Positions 44,438 to 56,100 of a stretch of 64,000 nt of DNA are shown in pieces. The notes beneath the pieces were generated by a model. The model saw only the letters and a list, made by a program, of their open reading frames with translations. It made no database searches and had not been told where the DNA came from. How positions within the stretch are numbered: position 1 is the stretch's first letter; each line of letters opens with the position of its first letter. The stretch covers positions 930,001 through 994,000 of the forward strand of contig NZ_CP118969.1 in assembly GCF_029023865.1 (NCBI RefSeq). Reading direction: 5' to 3'. The position numbers and the translations under genes are program-made. The stretch comes from Lactococcus lactis (GTDB taxonomy: Bacteria > Bacillota > Bacilli > Lactobacillales > Streptococcaceae).

Positions 44438-45482
44438 AATCTGTGGCTTATCTACAAAAGAAGCTGTTGATACAGCCGTAGAATCTGGTGTCACACATCT
44501 CGGTTTTATTCTTAGTCCCTCAAAACGCCAAGTTGCACCAGAAAAAATTCTTCAAATCACAAACGATGTCCCAAAAACAGTCAAAAAAGTAGGAGTTTTT
44601 GTTGATGAACCTATTAATTTTGTAAAAAAAGCTATTCAAGTTGCTCAACTTGATCTGGTTCAGCTTCACGGAAATGAAGATATGAATTACATTAATCAAC
44701 TAGATGTTTCGGTTATTAAAGCAATAAGGCCAGACCAAGAATTTAAAGAATACGAAGATGTAATTTTATTATTTGATAGTCCACAAGCTGGAAGTGGTCA
44801 AGCATTTGATTGGGACTCTTTGGTGACCAGCGGTCTGAAAAATAAATTTTTCATCGCTGGTGGACTTAATCCAGAAAATGTAGCAGCTGCTATTCAACAT
44901 TTTCCAAATGCCTACGGTGTGGATGTTTCTTCTGGAGTAGAAACTGACGGAATTAAAAACCTTACAAAAATAAAAAACTTTGTTCAAAATGCAAGCCTTG
45001 CCTCATCAAAGCAATTATTTATAGAATTTTTAAGAATCACAAAAAAGCTAAATGAAAATAAGATTATCCCTTATTTAATGGGAAGTTTAGCAGTTGAGCA
45101 AATAATCAATTTTCCAACAAATCCTGATGACATTGATATTCAACTCAAAAAGCCTGATTTTGAAAATTTTGAGCAATTAACAAGTTTAATGGAAGAATTA
45201 GGTTATCAGCTCATTGACTTACATGAGCATAAATTTGAAAAAGCTAGCATTAATGTTGGCTTTGCAAGTGTGGAGACCCTTAAAAACTATGCCGGGGTTG
45301 ACTATTTGACCATTCAACAAGAAAGAATGGAAAATGGCGAAAAATATCATCTTCCAAATGTTGAACAATCCCTTAAAATCTATCAGGCAGCAAAACGAGA
45401 TGAGTGGCGAGGAGGGAAGCAAAAAGATTCCTTTATTTTAGATAAGTTAATAAAGGAACAGAAGAGGAATGACAATGAATGA
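44427..45482 (+). CDS. trpF: Phosphoribosylanthranilate isomerase with extra C-terminal nucleotidyltransferase-like domain
   Basis: Residues 1 to about 190 are a normal TrpF barrel ([14 protein letters not shown] with the catalytic Cys, [43 protein letters not shown]). Residues about 197-351 form a separate domain with [25 protein letters not shown]. This G-S...D-D-I-D-I pattern is that of the nucleotidyltransferase (MNT/Pol-beta) superfamily. A continuous frame and no repeat support a true fusion rather than an artefact. The role of the added domain is unknown. Confidence 0.92.
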   Translation: MKIKICGLSTKEAVDTAVESGVTHLGFILSPSKRQVAPEKILQITNDVPKTVKKVGVFVDEPINFVKKAIQVAQLDLVQLHGNEDMNYINQLDVSVIKAIRPDQEFKEYEDVILLFDSPQAGSGQAFDWDSLVTSGLKNKFFIAGGLNPENVAAAIQHFPNAYGVDVSSGVETDGIKNLTKIKNFVQNASLASSKQLFIEFLRITKKLNENKIIPYLMGSLAVEQIINFPTNPDDIDIQLKKPDFENFEQLTSLMEELGYQLIDLHEHKFEKASINVGFASVETLKNYAGVDYLTIQQERMENGEKYHLPNVEQSLKIYQAAKRDEWRGGKQKDSFILDKLIKEQKRNDNE

Positions 45483-46041
45483 TAATCTTATTGAAGAGGG
45501 TGTAGAGATTCGAAATGGTCTCATTATTAAGTCAATTCAAAAAGAAGATATATTAGAGCTTTGGCAAATTAGTTATGGACCTAAATCTGATTTACATTGG
45601 ATGTCTTTCAACGCTCCCTATTTTGAGGAGCCAATCCTGAGTTGGGAAGAATTTTCAAGAAAAATATCTCTTAAAATAAATCAACCAAATGTTGCACTTA
45701 TTATCTTTCAAAATCGAATCATTGGAATGCTGTCAGCTTATTGGGAAGACGGTAAATTACAAAAATGGCTTGAGTTTGGTATAGTGATTTATGATAGTAA
45801 ATTGTGGGGACGTGGAATTGGACAGGATGCCTTATCTTTTTGGTTGAAGCACCTTTTTGAAACTTATCCGAAGATTCAGCACATAGGATTTACAACTTGG
45901 TCAGGAAATCAAGGAATGATGAGACTAGGAGAAAAAAGTGGTCTAAAACTTGAAGGGCAAATCAGAAAAGTTAGATATTGGCAAGAAACTTGGTATGATT
46001 CAATAAAATATGGAATTTTAAGAGAAGAACTAAAAAAATAA
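45475..46041 (+). CDS. GNAT family N-acetyltransferase inside trp operon
   Basis: A 188-aa RimJ/RimL-like acetyltransferase. The acetyl-CoA pocket is in [20 protein letters not shown], and the later [24 protein letters not shown] is the usual C-terminal GNAT helix-strand. The ATG at 45475 has GAGG 7 bases before and overlaps the trpF stop; the ATG at 45469 is too close to the SD. It has no known part in tryptophan synthesis and sits between trpF and trpB. Confidence 0.87.
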   Translation: MNDNLIEEGVEIRNGLIIKSIQKEDILELWQISYGPKSDLHWMSFNAPYFEEPILSWEEFSRKISLKINQPNVALIIFQNRIIGMLSAYWEDGKLQKWLEFGIVIYDSKLWGRGIGQDALSFWLKHLFETYPKIQHIGFTTWSGNQGMMRLGEKSGLKLEGQIRKVRYWQETWYDSIKYGILREELKK

Positions 46042-46067
46042 ATAAAAAAAATCAAAGGAGCAACAAC

Positions 46068-47276
46068 ATGACCTACAACCAACCTAACAACAAAGGATTT
46101 TACGGCCAATTCGGGGGCCAATTCGTACCTGAGACACTAATGACAGCAGTAAAACAATTAGAAGAAGCCTACGTAGATAGTAAAAAAGACCCTCTCTTTC
46201 AAGCAGAACTTAAAGAATTACTTAAAGACTATGTTGGACGAGAAAACCCACTCTATTATGCAAAACGCTTAACAGAATATGCGGGCGGAGCAAAAATTTA
46301 TCTTAAAAGAGAAGACCTAAACCATACAGGAGCACACAAAATTAACAATGCCCTCGGACAAGTCCTCCTTGCCAAAAAAATGGGAAAAAATAAAGTCATT
46401 GCTGAAACAGGGGCAGGCCAACACGGTGTCGCAACCGCAACCGCTGCTGCCCTCTTTGGCATGGAATGTACGATTTATATGGGTGAAGAAGACGTTAAAA
46501 GACAATCTCTCAATGTCTTTCGCATGGAATTACTCGGGGCAAAAGTTCATTCAGTAACTGATGGTTCACGCGTACTTAAAGATGCGGTTAATGCAGCACT
46601 TAGAGCATGGGTTGCTCAAGTTGAAGATACGCATTATGTAATGGGCTCAGTTCTTGGACCACATCCATTTCCACAAATTGTGCGTGATTATCAAGCTGTT
46701 ATTGGACAAGAAGCGCGTGCCCAATTTTTAGAAAAAGAAAATAAACTTCCAGATGCTTTAGTAGCTTGTGTCGGTGGAGGTTCAAATTCGATGGGACTTT
46801 TTTATCCCTTCGTTAATGATGAATCAGTTGCAATGTATGGTGTCGAAGCTGCTGGTCTTGGTATTGATACGCCACATCATGCGGCAACAATTACTAAAGG
46901 CCGCCCCGGTGTTCTTCACGGAACACTCATGGATGTCCTTCAAGATGAAAATGGTCAAATCTTAGAAGCCTTTAGTATTTCAGCCGGTTTAGACTATCCA
47001 GGAATCGGACCAGAACACTCTTATTTCAATGCTGTTGGACGAGCAAAATATGTTGATATTACAGATGAAGAAGCACTTGAAGGTTTTAAAATCTTATCTA
47101 GAACTGAAGGAATTATCCCAGCACTAGAAAGTTCTCATGCTATCGCCTATGCAGTCAAATTAGCAAAAGAATTAGGAGCAGATAAATCAATGATTGTTTG
47201 TCTTTCAGGACGTGGAGATAAGGATGTGGTTCAAGTTAAAGAACGACTTGAAGCAGAAAAAGAGGTGAAAAAATGA
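46068..47276 (+). CDS. trpB: Tryptophan synthase beta chain
   Basis: A 402-aa pyridoxal-phosphate enzyme. It has [16 protein letters not shown], the PLP lysine in [33 protein letters not shown], and the phosphate-binding [10 protein letters not shown]. It condenses indole with serine. The SD is AAAGGAG, and the stop overlaps trpA (ATGA). Confidence 0.98.
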   Translation: MTYNQPNNKGFYGQFGGQFVPETLMTAVKQLEEAYVDSKKDPLFQAELKELLKDYVGRENPLYYAKRLTEYAGGAKIYLKREDLNHTGAHKINNALGQVLLAKKMGKNKVIAETGAGQHGVATATAAALFGMECTIYMGEEDVKRQSLNVFRMELLGAKVHSVTDGSRVLKDAVNAALRAWVAQVEDTHYVMGSVLGPHPFPQIVRDYQAVIGQEARAQFLEKENKLPDALVACVGGGSNSMGLFYPFVNDESVAMYGVEAAGLGIDTPHHAATITKGRPGVLHGTLMDVLQDENGQILEAFSISAGLDYPGIGPEHSYFNAVGRAKYVDITDEEALEGFKILSRTEGIIPALESSHAIAYAVKLAKELGADKSMIVCLSGRGDKDVVQVKERLEAEKEVKK

Positions 47277-48034
47277 AAACTTTACAAATGACTTTAAGCA
47301 ATAAAAAAAATAATTTTATTCCTTATATGATGGCTGGCGACCATGAAAAAGGCTTAGAAGGTCTTAAAGAAACCATTCAACTGCTTGAACAAGCCGGGAG
47401 CTCCGCTATTGAAATTGGCGTTCCATTTTCAGATCCGGTTGCTGATGGTCCAGTCATCGAACAAGCAGGTTTGCGTGCTTTAGCAAGAAATGTATCACTT
47501 TCAAGTATTCTTGAAACCTTAAAAACAATTGATACAAAAGTTCCTCTAGTAATTATGACCTATTTCAATCCCGTTTATCAGTTTGGAATTGAAAAGTTTG
47601 TTGCAGCTCTTGAAGAAACACCAGTTAAAGGCCTTATCATTCCTGATTTGCCTAAAGAGCATGAGGACTATATCAAACCCTTTATCAATGATAAAGATAT
47701 CTGTTTAGTTCCTCTGGTCTCATTAACCACGCCACTTTCTCGGCAAAAAGAACTTGTAGCCGATGCTGAAGGATTTATCTATGCCGTTGCAATAAATGGA
47801 GTAACTGGGAAAGAAAATGCTTATAGTAACCAGCTTGACCAACATTTAAAAGCGTTGTCTTCATTAACGGATATTCCTGTTTTGACAGGATTTGGAATTT
47901 CTACATTATCTGATGTGGACCGTTTTAATAAAGTGTCCTCAGGAGTTATTGTTGGTTCAAAAATTGTTCGTGATTTACATGAAGGTAAAGAAAACGAAGT
48001 TATTAAATTTATTGAAAACGCAATCAATTTTTAA
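47273..48034 (+). CDS. trpA: Tryptophan synthase alpha chain
   Basis: A 253-aa TIM barrel that splits indole-3-glycerol phosphate. It has catalytic Glu in [18 protein letters not shown], catalytic Asp in [11 protein letters not shown], and [10 protein letters not shown] with VGSKIV. It is the last gene of the operon; no strong terminator was seen before the bglR promoter. Confidence 0.97.
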   Translation: MKTLQMTLSNKKNNFIPYMMAGDHEKGLEGLKETIQLLEQAGSSAIEIGVPFSDPVADGPVIEQAGLRALARNVSLSSILETLKTIDTKVPLVIMTYFNPVYQFGIEKFVAALEETPVKGLIIPDLPKEHEDYIKPFINDKDICLVPLVSLTTPLSRQKELVADAEGFIYAVAINGVTGKENAYSNQLDQHLKALSSLTDIPVLTGFGISTLSDVDRFNKVSSGVIVGSKIVRDLHEGKENEVIKFIENAINF

Positions 48035-48066
48035 GATAATTGAAAAATTAATAAAACCATATATCC

Positions 48067-48117
48067 TTGACAGTCCACTTTACAAATGGTATACTTTTAT
48101 TAAATAAAACGGTTACA
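48067..48117 (+). promoter_or_regulatory. bgl operon promoter and cre-like site
   Basis: TTGACA (48067-48072), 17 bp, TATACT (48090-48095). ATAAAACGGTTACA (48104-48117) has the cre core and lies at the transcription start, fitting CcpA repression of beta-glucoside use. Confidence 0.75.
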
Positions 48118-48124
48118 AAAAATT

Positions 48125-48193
48125 GGATAGTGATTATTAAGTTAAGCTAGACCTTATCAAACCTATAGTCATAGGGGGATAAGGTCTATTTTT
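48125..48193 (+). promoter_or_regulatory. RAT antiterminator and terminator before bglR
   Basis: A RAT-like element begins GGATAGTGATTATTAAG (48125) and runs into the stem TAGACCTTATC/GATAAGGTCTA (48148-48188), followed by T5. The BglG-type protein should bind the RAT RNA and prevent the overlapping terminator from forming. Confidence 0.85.
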
Positions 48194-48210
48194 GTGAAAT
48201 GGAGAAGAAT

Positions 48211-49050
48211 GTGAAAATCAAAAAAGTTCTGAACAATAATGTAGTCATTGCTCAAAATGATAATGAAGAAACCATTCTTATGGGTTTAGGCTTAGGATTT
48301 GGGAAAAAAGCAGGTGAAGTTGTTGAAGACAAAAAAATTGAAAAAATTTTTGCATTGAAAGTAACTTCTGAGCAACAGAATTTTTCAGAATTACTTTCGG
48401 AAATTCCAAGTGGAATCGTAGAACTTTCGATTTTAACTTTAGCAAAAGCAAAAACAAAATTTGATAAAACAATTTCTGATACCGTATTGGTTGCTTTCGC
48501 TGACCATTTAAATGCAGCAATTATTCGTGAAAAAGACAATATAACTATTAAAAATTTTCTTTTGTGGGATATTAAGAGATTTTTTCCAGAAGAATTTGCA
48601 CTTTGTCTTGAAACACTTCAAAAAGTTCAAGAAAAACTTAATATCTCACTTCCAGAAGATGAAGCAGGTTTTCTGGCCATGCACATTGTTAATGGAACCC
48701 TGGGAAGTGGTCATGAATATGCAACGGAATTAACAAAATTAATGGAAGAAATATTAACAACTCTAAAGTATACTTTACAAGTAAACTTTAATGAGCAAGA
48801 TATTTATTTTCAAAGGTTCATTACTCACCTTAAATTTTTCACCGAAAGAATACTTTCTAATACAAAAAGTGATGAAAGCACCGATGAAGACTTATTCCTT
48901 CTAATAACCAGAAAATACCCAAGAGCATACATAGGAACAAAAAAAGTCAGTGAGTTTCTTAAACAGACAAGGTCGTACGAAGTTTCTCAAAATGAACAAA
49001 TATATATGACCGTTCATCTAGCACGTATTTTAGAAAAAATACAAGATTAA
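48211..49050 (+). CDS. bglR: BglG-family transcriptional antiterminator
   Basis: A 279-aa antiterminator: an RNA-binding CAT domain at residues 1-55 (MKIKKVLNNNVVIAQN, GLGFGKKAGEVV) and two PTS regulation domains at about 65-170 and 171-279, with His in VLVAFADHLNAAI and GFLAMHIVNGTLG. The GTG at 48211 has GGAG 6 bases away and gives the family's usual N terminus; the ATG at 48199 has no SD. It controls the two RAT sites here. BglR is known in L. lactis as a regulator of beta-glucoside use. Confidence 0.93.
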   Translation: MKIKKVLNNNVVIAQNDNEETILMGLGLGFGKKAGEVVEDKKIEKIFALKVTSEQQNFSELLSEIPSGIVELSILTLAKAKTKFDKTISDTVLVAFADHLNAAIIREKDNITIKNFLLWDIKRFFPEEFALCLETLQKVQEKLNISLPEDEAGFLAMHIVNGTLGSGHEYATELTKLMEEILTTLKYTLQVNFNEQDIYFQRFITHLKFFTERILSNTKSDESTDEDLFLLITRKYPRAYIGTKKVSEFLKQTRSYEVSQNEQIYMTVHLARILEKIQD

Positions 49051-49092
49051 TTTTTAAGATGACTTTAGTCATCATCAACTATGGTAACAATT

Positions 49093-49147
49093 GGATCGTG
49101 ACATTAAGTTGGCGAAACCTCTAAAAAATATATTATTTTGGAGGTTT
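49093..49147 (+). promoter_or_regulatory. Second RAT with SD-sequestering hairpin before EII gene
   Basis: A RAT-like element starts GGATCGTGACATTAAGTTGG (49093). It overlaps the stem AAACCTCTAAAA/TTTTGGAGGTTT (49115-49147, one U-G pair). The second arm contains the GGAGG SD of the EII gene, and no U tract follows. The structure may block translation as well as, or instead of, terminating transcription. Confidence 0.7.
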
Positions 49148-49150
49148 GTA

Positions 49151-51061
49151 ATGGGCAAATATGAAGCTCTTGCAAAAGACATTGTAGCAAATGTAGGTGG
49201 CAAAGAAAATGTCATCTCAGTGATTAACTGTATTACACGGTTACGTTTTAAACTCAGAGATGAGAAAAAAGCAAATACCGATGTCCTGAAAAATATGGAT
49301 GGTGTAGTTACAGTAATGCAATCTGGCGGCCAATACCAAGTCGTTATTGGGAATCATGTACCAGAAGTGCGTGCAGATGTAGATGCTGTCCTTGGGGTAC
49401 TTGATACCTCACCAGCAGACTCTGCACAAAAAGGAAACCTTTTCGATCAATTTGTGGAATTGATCTCAGGAATTTTCCAACCAATATTAGCTCCATTAGC
49501 AGCAGCGGGTATGATTAAAGGGGTTAATGCAATTTTATCCTTTGCCTTGGGACAAAGTTTTCAAGCATCTGCAACCTATGCTGTTTTTAATGCAATGGGT
49601 GATGGTCTATTTCTCTTCCTACCAATTTTCATTGGATATACTTCAATGAAAAAATTTAATGGCTCACCATTTGTTGGAATGATGATTGCGGCAGCACTTG
49701 TTTACCCAGGTTTCGTAGACGGAACAGTTGCAAAAACATTTGCAGAAAGTGGTGGATTAAGCCTCTTTGGAATTCCTTTTTCAGTACCAACTGCTGGCTA
49801 CGGGTCTTCTGTAATGCCAATTATTGCCATTACAGCATTTGCAGCATTTTTAGAACACCAGTTAAAGAAAATTATTCCTGATGTAGTAAAGCTTTTCTTG
49901 ACACCATTCTTTACGGCAATCATCTCAATTCCTCTAGGCTTCCTAGTTATTGGACCAGTAATGAATCTTGCTTCAGATGCTTTAGGTAAAGGTTTACTAG
50001 CATTACAAGGATTTAATCCTATTATCTTTGGTTTAGTGCTAGGATTTGCTTGGCAAGTCTTAGTCATGTTTGGACTACATTGGGCAATTGTTCCATTTGC
50101 AATTATCGCATTAGCAAAAGGAGAACCAACCGCGCTTTTAATTGCCGCAAGTGTTGCAGCGTTTGCGCAAACTGGAGCTGTTGGAGCAGTGATGCTAAAA
50201 ACAAAAGATAAACGACTTCGTGAATTAGCAATACCAGCCTTTATTTCTGGTTGGTTTGGTGTTACAGAACCAGCAATTTACGGAATTACCCTCCCTAAGA
50301 AACGTCCATTTTGGGTTTCATGTATCGTAAGTGGAATTTTATCAGCTGTTGCCATGGTCTTGGGAATTAAAGCCTATACAATGGGAGCTTTGGGAATCTT
50401 CAGTTTTACATCTAATATTACCCTTACAGGTGAAGTTTCAGGCGCGATTAAAATGATGATTGTATCAGCTGTAGCAGTTATAGCAGGCTTTGTAGTAACC
50501 TATCTTGTGGGATTTGAAGATGATGTTATTGAAAATCCAATCCCTGACAAAAAATTTAATAAACAAAAAACGAATAAAGAAATAATTGGAAGCCCTCTTG
50601 AAGGAAAAGTTATTCCACTATCACAAGTTAAAGATGCAGCCTTTTCTGCAGGTGTAATGGGCAAAGGAGCGGCGATTGAACCAACACTAGGTGAGGTTCG
50701 TGCTCCATTTGATGGAATGGTTATGATTTTGTTCCCAACTAAACATGCCATAGGTTTAATTTCAAATGAGGGAACTGAACTTCTCATTCATATCGGAATA
50801 GATACTGTCCAACTTGAAGGAAAATACTTTGAAACCTTTGTAAAACAAGGACAGAGTGTAAAAAAAGGTGACTTACTCCTCAAGTTTGATATTGAGCGTA
50901 TTCAAAATGCGGGATACAGTACTCAAGTTCCAATCATTGTAACAAATACTCAGGATTATATGGACATTCTAGTTACAAATCAATCGACGATTCATCAAAA
51001 TGAAGTGTTACTAACTGCAGTTAATGCACAAACAACTGAATTAGTGGCAAATCCAGTTTAA
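49151..51061 (+). CDS. ptbA: PTS beta-glucoside-specific EIIBCA
   Basis: A 636-aa phosphotransferase permease. EIIB is at residues 1-80 with the phospho-Cys in VINCITRLRFKLRD (Cys27). The EIIC membrane domain is at about 105-460, with GWFGVTEPAIYGITLPKK. A linker is followed by EIIA at about 500-625 with the phospho-His in ELLIHIGIDTVQL. ATG 49151 follows GGAGG; the TTG-initiated extension at 49091 would overlap the RAT and is not the start. It imports and phosphorylates beta-glucosides such as salicin or arbutin. The symbol follows lactococcal naming as I recall it. Confidence 0.93.
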   Translation: MGKYEALAKDIVANVGGKENVISVINCITRLRFKLRDEKKANTDVLKNMDGVVTVMQSGGQYQVVIGNHVPEVRADVDAVLGVLDTSPADSAQKGNLFDQFVELISGIFQPILAPLAAAGMIKGVNAILSFALGQSFQASATYAVFNAMGDGLFLFLPIFIGYTSMKKFNGSPFVGMMIAAALVYPGFVDGTVAKTFAESGGLSLFGIPFSVPTAGYGSSVMPIIAITAFAAFLEHQLKKIIPDVVKLFLTPFFTAIISIPLGFLVIGPVMNLASDALGKGLLALQGFNPIIFGLVLGFAWQVLVMFGLHWAIVPFAIIALAKGEPTALLIAASVAAFAQTGAVGAVMLKTKDKRLRELAIPAFISGWFGVTEPAIYGITLPKKRPFWVSCIVSGILSAVAMVLGIKAYTMGALGIFSFTSNITLTGEVSGAIKMMIVSAVAVIAGFVVTYLVGFEDDVIENPIPDKKFNKQKTNKEIIGSPLEGKVIPLSQVKDAAFSAGVMGKGAAIEPTLGEVRAPFDGMVMILFPTKHAIGLISNEGTELLIHIGIDTVQLEGKYFETFVKQGQSVKKGDLLLKFDIERIQNAGYSTQVPIIVTNTQDYMDILVTNQSTIHQNEVLLTAVNAQTTELVANPV

Positions 51062-51096
51062 AATAGCATTGATGAAAAACTTTAAAAATTAGATAG

Positions 51097-52545
<1,449 letters not shown>

Positions 52546-52546
52546 A

Positions 52547-52577
52547 AAAATCCTCATCTTTTTGATGAGGATTTTTT
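52547..52577 (+). terminator. bgl operon terminator
   Basis: AAAATCCTCATC and GATGAGGATTTT form a 12-bp stem with a 5-base loop, followed by TT and overlapping T runs. Confidence 0.9.
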
Positions 52578-53153
52578 CTATTTTGCATTTAAATATAAAA
52601 GAGCTATTTGAATAGTTCTTTTTTGTTTGACTTAAGTAACAAAATGATGATGTAACGTAAAAGTAATAAAGCGGATTGAGTGGGGTATAAAGAATACCCG
52701 CTACCATTAGGCCTTGTGGATAAGGCGATAAAAAGCAGGTGTATTCAAAGAAATACCATAGTAATTTATATTAAAGCAAAAACAAACAAGAGAAATGTAT
52801 TGAAATAAAAGAAATAAAGTTGTGTAATTCAATCTAAGGAATTTTTTGTATTCCCTAAAAGGTCTTTATTATCATTTATAACCATAGAAGAGAAAAAGAC
52901 CGAGTTATTGAAGCAAATAGTTGGATTTAGTTAAAAAAGAAAGGAAAGGATAAAGTGTGAGAATGAGAGCTATTACTATTAGAGGATTTCCAGCCTTTGG
53001 TAGAAGAAAAATAGAATACTTAATTCATAAACGAAAGTTCTGATAATTTATCCAGAATTTTTTTATAAATAAAATTGTCGAAATATTCGATAGTTATAAT
53101 GAATAAGCTGTCATAAATTATTATTATTTTATTGTTAGGAGCGAAAAATAAAA
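52578..53153. other. Long intergenic region before adhesin gene
   Basis: This stretch of about 575 bases has no long ORF. It contains an inverted pair GGTCTTT/AAAGACC (about 52861-52901), a small basic ORF (52957-53043), the palindrome TCGAAATATTCGA (53078-53090) and TATAAT (53095-53100), likely the adhesin -10. The adhesin SD is AGGAG at about 53137. The rest shows nothing I can name. Confidence 0.5.
52957..53043 (+). CDS. Small basic peptide ORF, unknown
   Basis: AAGGAAAGGA precedes a GTG (52957) and an in-frame ATG (52963). They open a 28- or 26-residue peptide beginning MRAITIRGFPAFGRRK and ending HKRKF, with a strong positive charge. There is no family I recognise; it may be a short peptide gene, a degraded remnant, or chance. 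Confidence 0.3.
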   Translation: MRMRAITIRGFPAFGRRKIEYLIHKRKF

Positions 53154-56100
53154 ATGAATAAAAAAAACCTAAAAATCCCTGAAAATGTCCATGTTCATGA
53201 AAATTTCAGAACATGGAAATCAGGAAAACAATGGCTTTACGCCTCGTCAGTTTTAGCCTTGATTGTAGCTGGAGGAGCGATTGCTGCACCAAGCGTAAAA
53301 GCTGACCAAGTTTTACCAGGCCAACAAACTGGAGCTGATAACACTGCAACAGGGGCTCTTGGCTCAAATGCAGGATCTTCTGGTGCAGGAAGCAATAATG
53401 TAAGCCTTGCTAACTCTGCTAACAACGTAAATTATAGCTCAGCTCAGTCTGCAGCACAATCTTCAGTTGTGGTCTCTAGTTCAGCTCAGTCTTCAGCTGT
53501 AGCTTCTAGTTCTAATCCTTTATCTGCGAATCCAAGTTCTTACACTGATGGTTCAGTAGTAAATTCCAACTCTTCTCAACTCAAAACAGATAGTGGTGTA
53601 GCTGAAAATTCTGTTGCAACAAACACAAACGGGTCTTATGCCGTTCAAGATTTGAATTCTTCTGGTGTTGCTGGTACTGCAACAGGCTCTAGTGCTCAAG
53701 CAAGTTTGGCAACACCTGGTTCATCTGATGCCATCTTGAAAACATCAGATACCAACTTGAACTCAAATGGAGCTGTAACAGCAGGTTCTGGTGCCTCATC
53801 ATCAGTAAGCTTTGACATTAAAGATACTCAACAAGTTCCTGGTACATTAAATATTGTAAATGGTGCAACAGGTTCATATACTTGGACGGTTTCAGCACCA
53901 TCAGATTTAACGAATGCAGGGCTTTCTGTTGCTAATGTAAACGTTGCTTATGATGCTTCAAAAGGTGATGGTGCGCTCAATGTCAATGGTAATGAAGCTT
54001 ACTATCAAACAGCTGGTGGTGATTATGTCATTGGGACTGAAAATGTACCTGGCTATCCTACAGGTTCTAGTGCTGCATCTATGTTCACGCCAACAGAATC
54101 AGCTGCCTCGATTATGGCCTCAGCTTCTTCAGTAGCTGCTTCATACTCTGATGCTAATATAGCATTGGCTAGCCAGTATGCCGATGCTCAATCACTTTAT
54201 AATTCTTATTACGCTGCCAATGGTTTTGATGGTACCGCAGCTTCTTACGCCAATAATTTAGTAGCAATTCAAGCATCAATTGCGAGCAACAATAATGCAA
54301 TTGATGCTTTAGATATCGGTTCAACGCCTGGTTATCTGCGCTCAAGCGTTGCATCACAAGCAGTGGTTAATATCACTTATACGACAGACTCTAATGTTGC
54401 ATCACAACTTAATACAGCCTTCACTGCAGCTTGGGGAACAGTTGTTGCTGGTCCAATTCCAGGAATTGCTCAGGGGATTTCTAATGTCATTCAAGGGATT
54501 GCCAATAACCTTGGAAATGCCTTGAACGGAAACATCGTGTCATCATTGATTACAACTATTGCAAACGGTGTTTTGCAAACTGTTACGGCGGTAACAAATG
54601 GTTTAATCCCTACTGATGTCATCCAAAACTTTATCACAAATACTGTAAACTCAGCTTTTGGTAGTACAAATATTTCATTAAATGGTTTGTTATCTGGCGG
54701 AACGTCAGTGATTACAAATGCTTTGAATTCAATCTTTGGTGCTCAACTTCCTATTATTAACCAATCAATTGGTCAATTGGTAGGAGTGAACGTTTCAGGA
54801 ATTACACAAGGTATTCAAACTGGTATGGGACAAGTTTCTAGCTTGATTAACACACTCGCAACTGCTCTCAATGGCTATGCAGCAAATGTTCAAGCTTCAC
54901 AAGACCAAATGACTGCTCTTGCTAAAGAAGTACCTGAAGTAATAAATGCTAATGGTACATTTAATGAATCTTTCCTCGCAAATGTAACCCAAAATGCAGA
55001 TGGTACTTATACTGTTTCGGACACGGGTTCTCACAGCCCTTTGACTGCTTTGACCAATAAAGTGGCACTTGTTGTCAATGGCTATATTCAAGCCACTTCA
55101 GCAGGGTTGAAAACTATTGTAACGATTCCTCAAACCCTGATTGATGCGATTGCTGGATTGTCAAACTTTAACCCTGGACTTAACACGGGTTCATTCTTAG
55201 ATGGTGTCTTCAATACTGTAATTAATGGAGTAGTTAACGGCGTAGGTTCTTTTGCTTCATCAGCTATGCAAGGCTTAAACTCTGTTACAGCTGGCGCTTC
55301 TGACCTTGTCAATAATACATCTAACTGGGTCACTCAATCAACATCTAATATTGTTTCACAAGTAGTAAATAGTATTGCAAACGCTTCGGCAACGGGGGTT
55401 GCAACGGTTACTGTAGGATTCACAGCAGCAGACCCATCTTCACAAATCGCAACAAATCTTGCAACGGCTAACCATTATTACCAAGGACAATCTGCTGCAA
55501 CAACTCAACGTCAACTTGATAACGTTTTCGTTCCTGAAACATTTAAAGTGACACCAACTGCGCTTGCAGGTCAAACAAATACGACAACAGACTATACTTC
55601 AGTTGTTTACCAATACAACACAAATACAGTCAAAGGAAGCATTGTTCCAGTTGATTCAACAGGAAAAGCAATTGCTAATGCAAAAGCAACTGCCTATGAA
55701 AAATACAGCGATGAAACAGTTAACGCTCCAACAGCACCAGCAGGTTATGTTCTTAACGATGTAAATAACAAAGCAGTATCTGTTGCCGATGCAAACGGTG
55801 TGATTAACTTCGTTTATGATGCTATTCAACCAACATTGACAACAAAAGATTCTACGATTGACGAAGGTTCAACGTGGACTGCAGCAGATAACTTCACAGG
55901 TGGAACAAGTTCTACTGGAACTGTATTGACAATTAATGATGTGACTGTTACTGGTACTGTTGATACTTCAACACCAGGTGTACCTAGCGTAACATACACT
56001 TACACTGACCCAACAACGGGTGCAAGTGTTTCTAGCGTGGCTAATATTACTGTTAATGATTCAAGTAATACAACCAACCCAACCGATGGCACAGGTGGTG

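Noticed and set aside
49091-49150. N-terminal extension of the EII protein
   Set aside because: It would be translated through the RAT hairpin; ATG 49151 has its own GGAGG and starts the EIIB domain.
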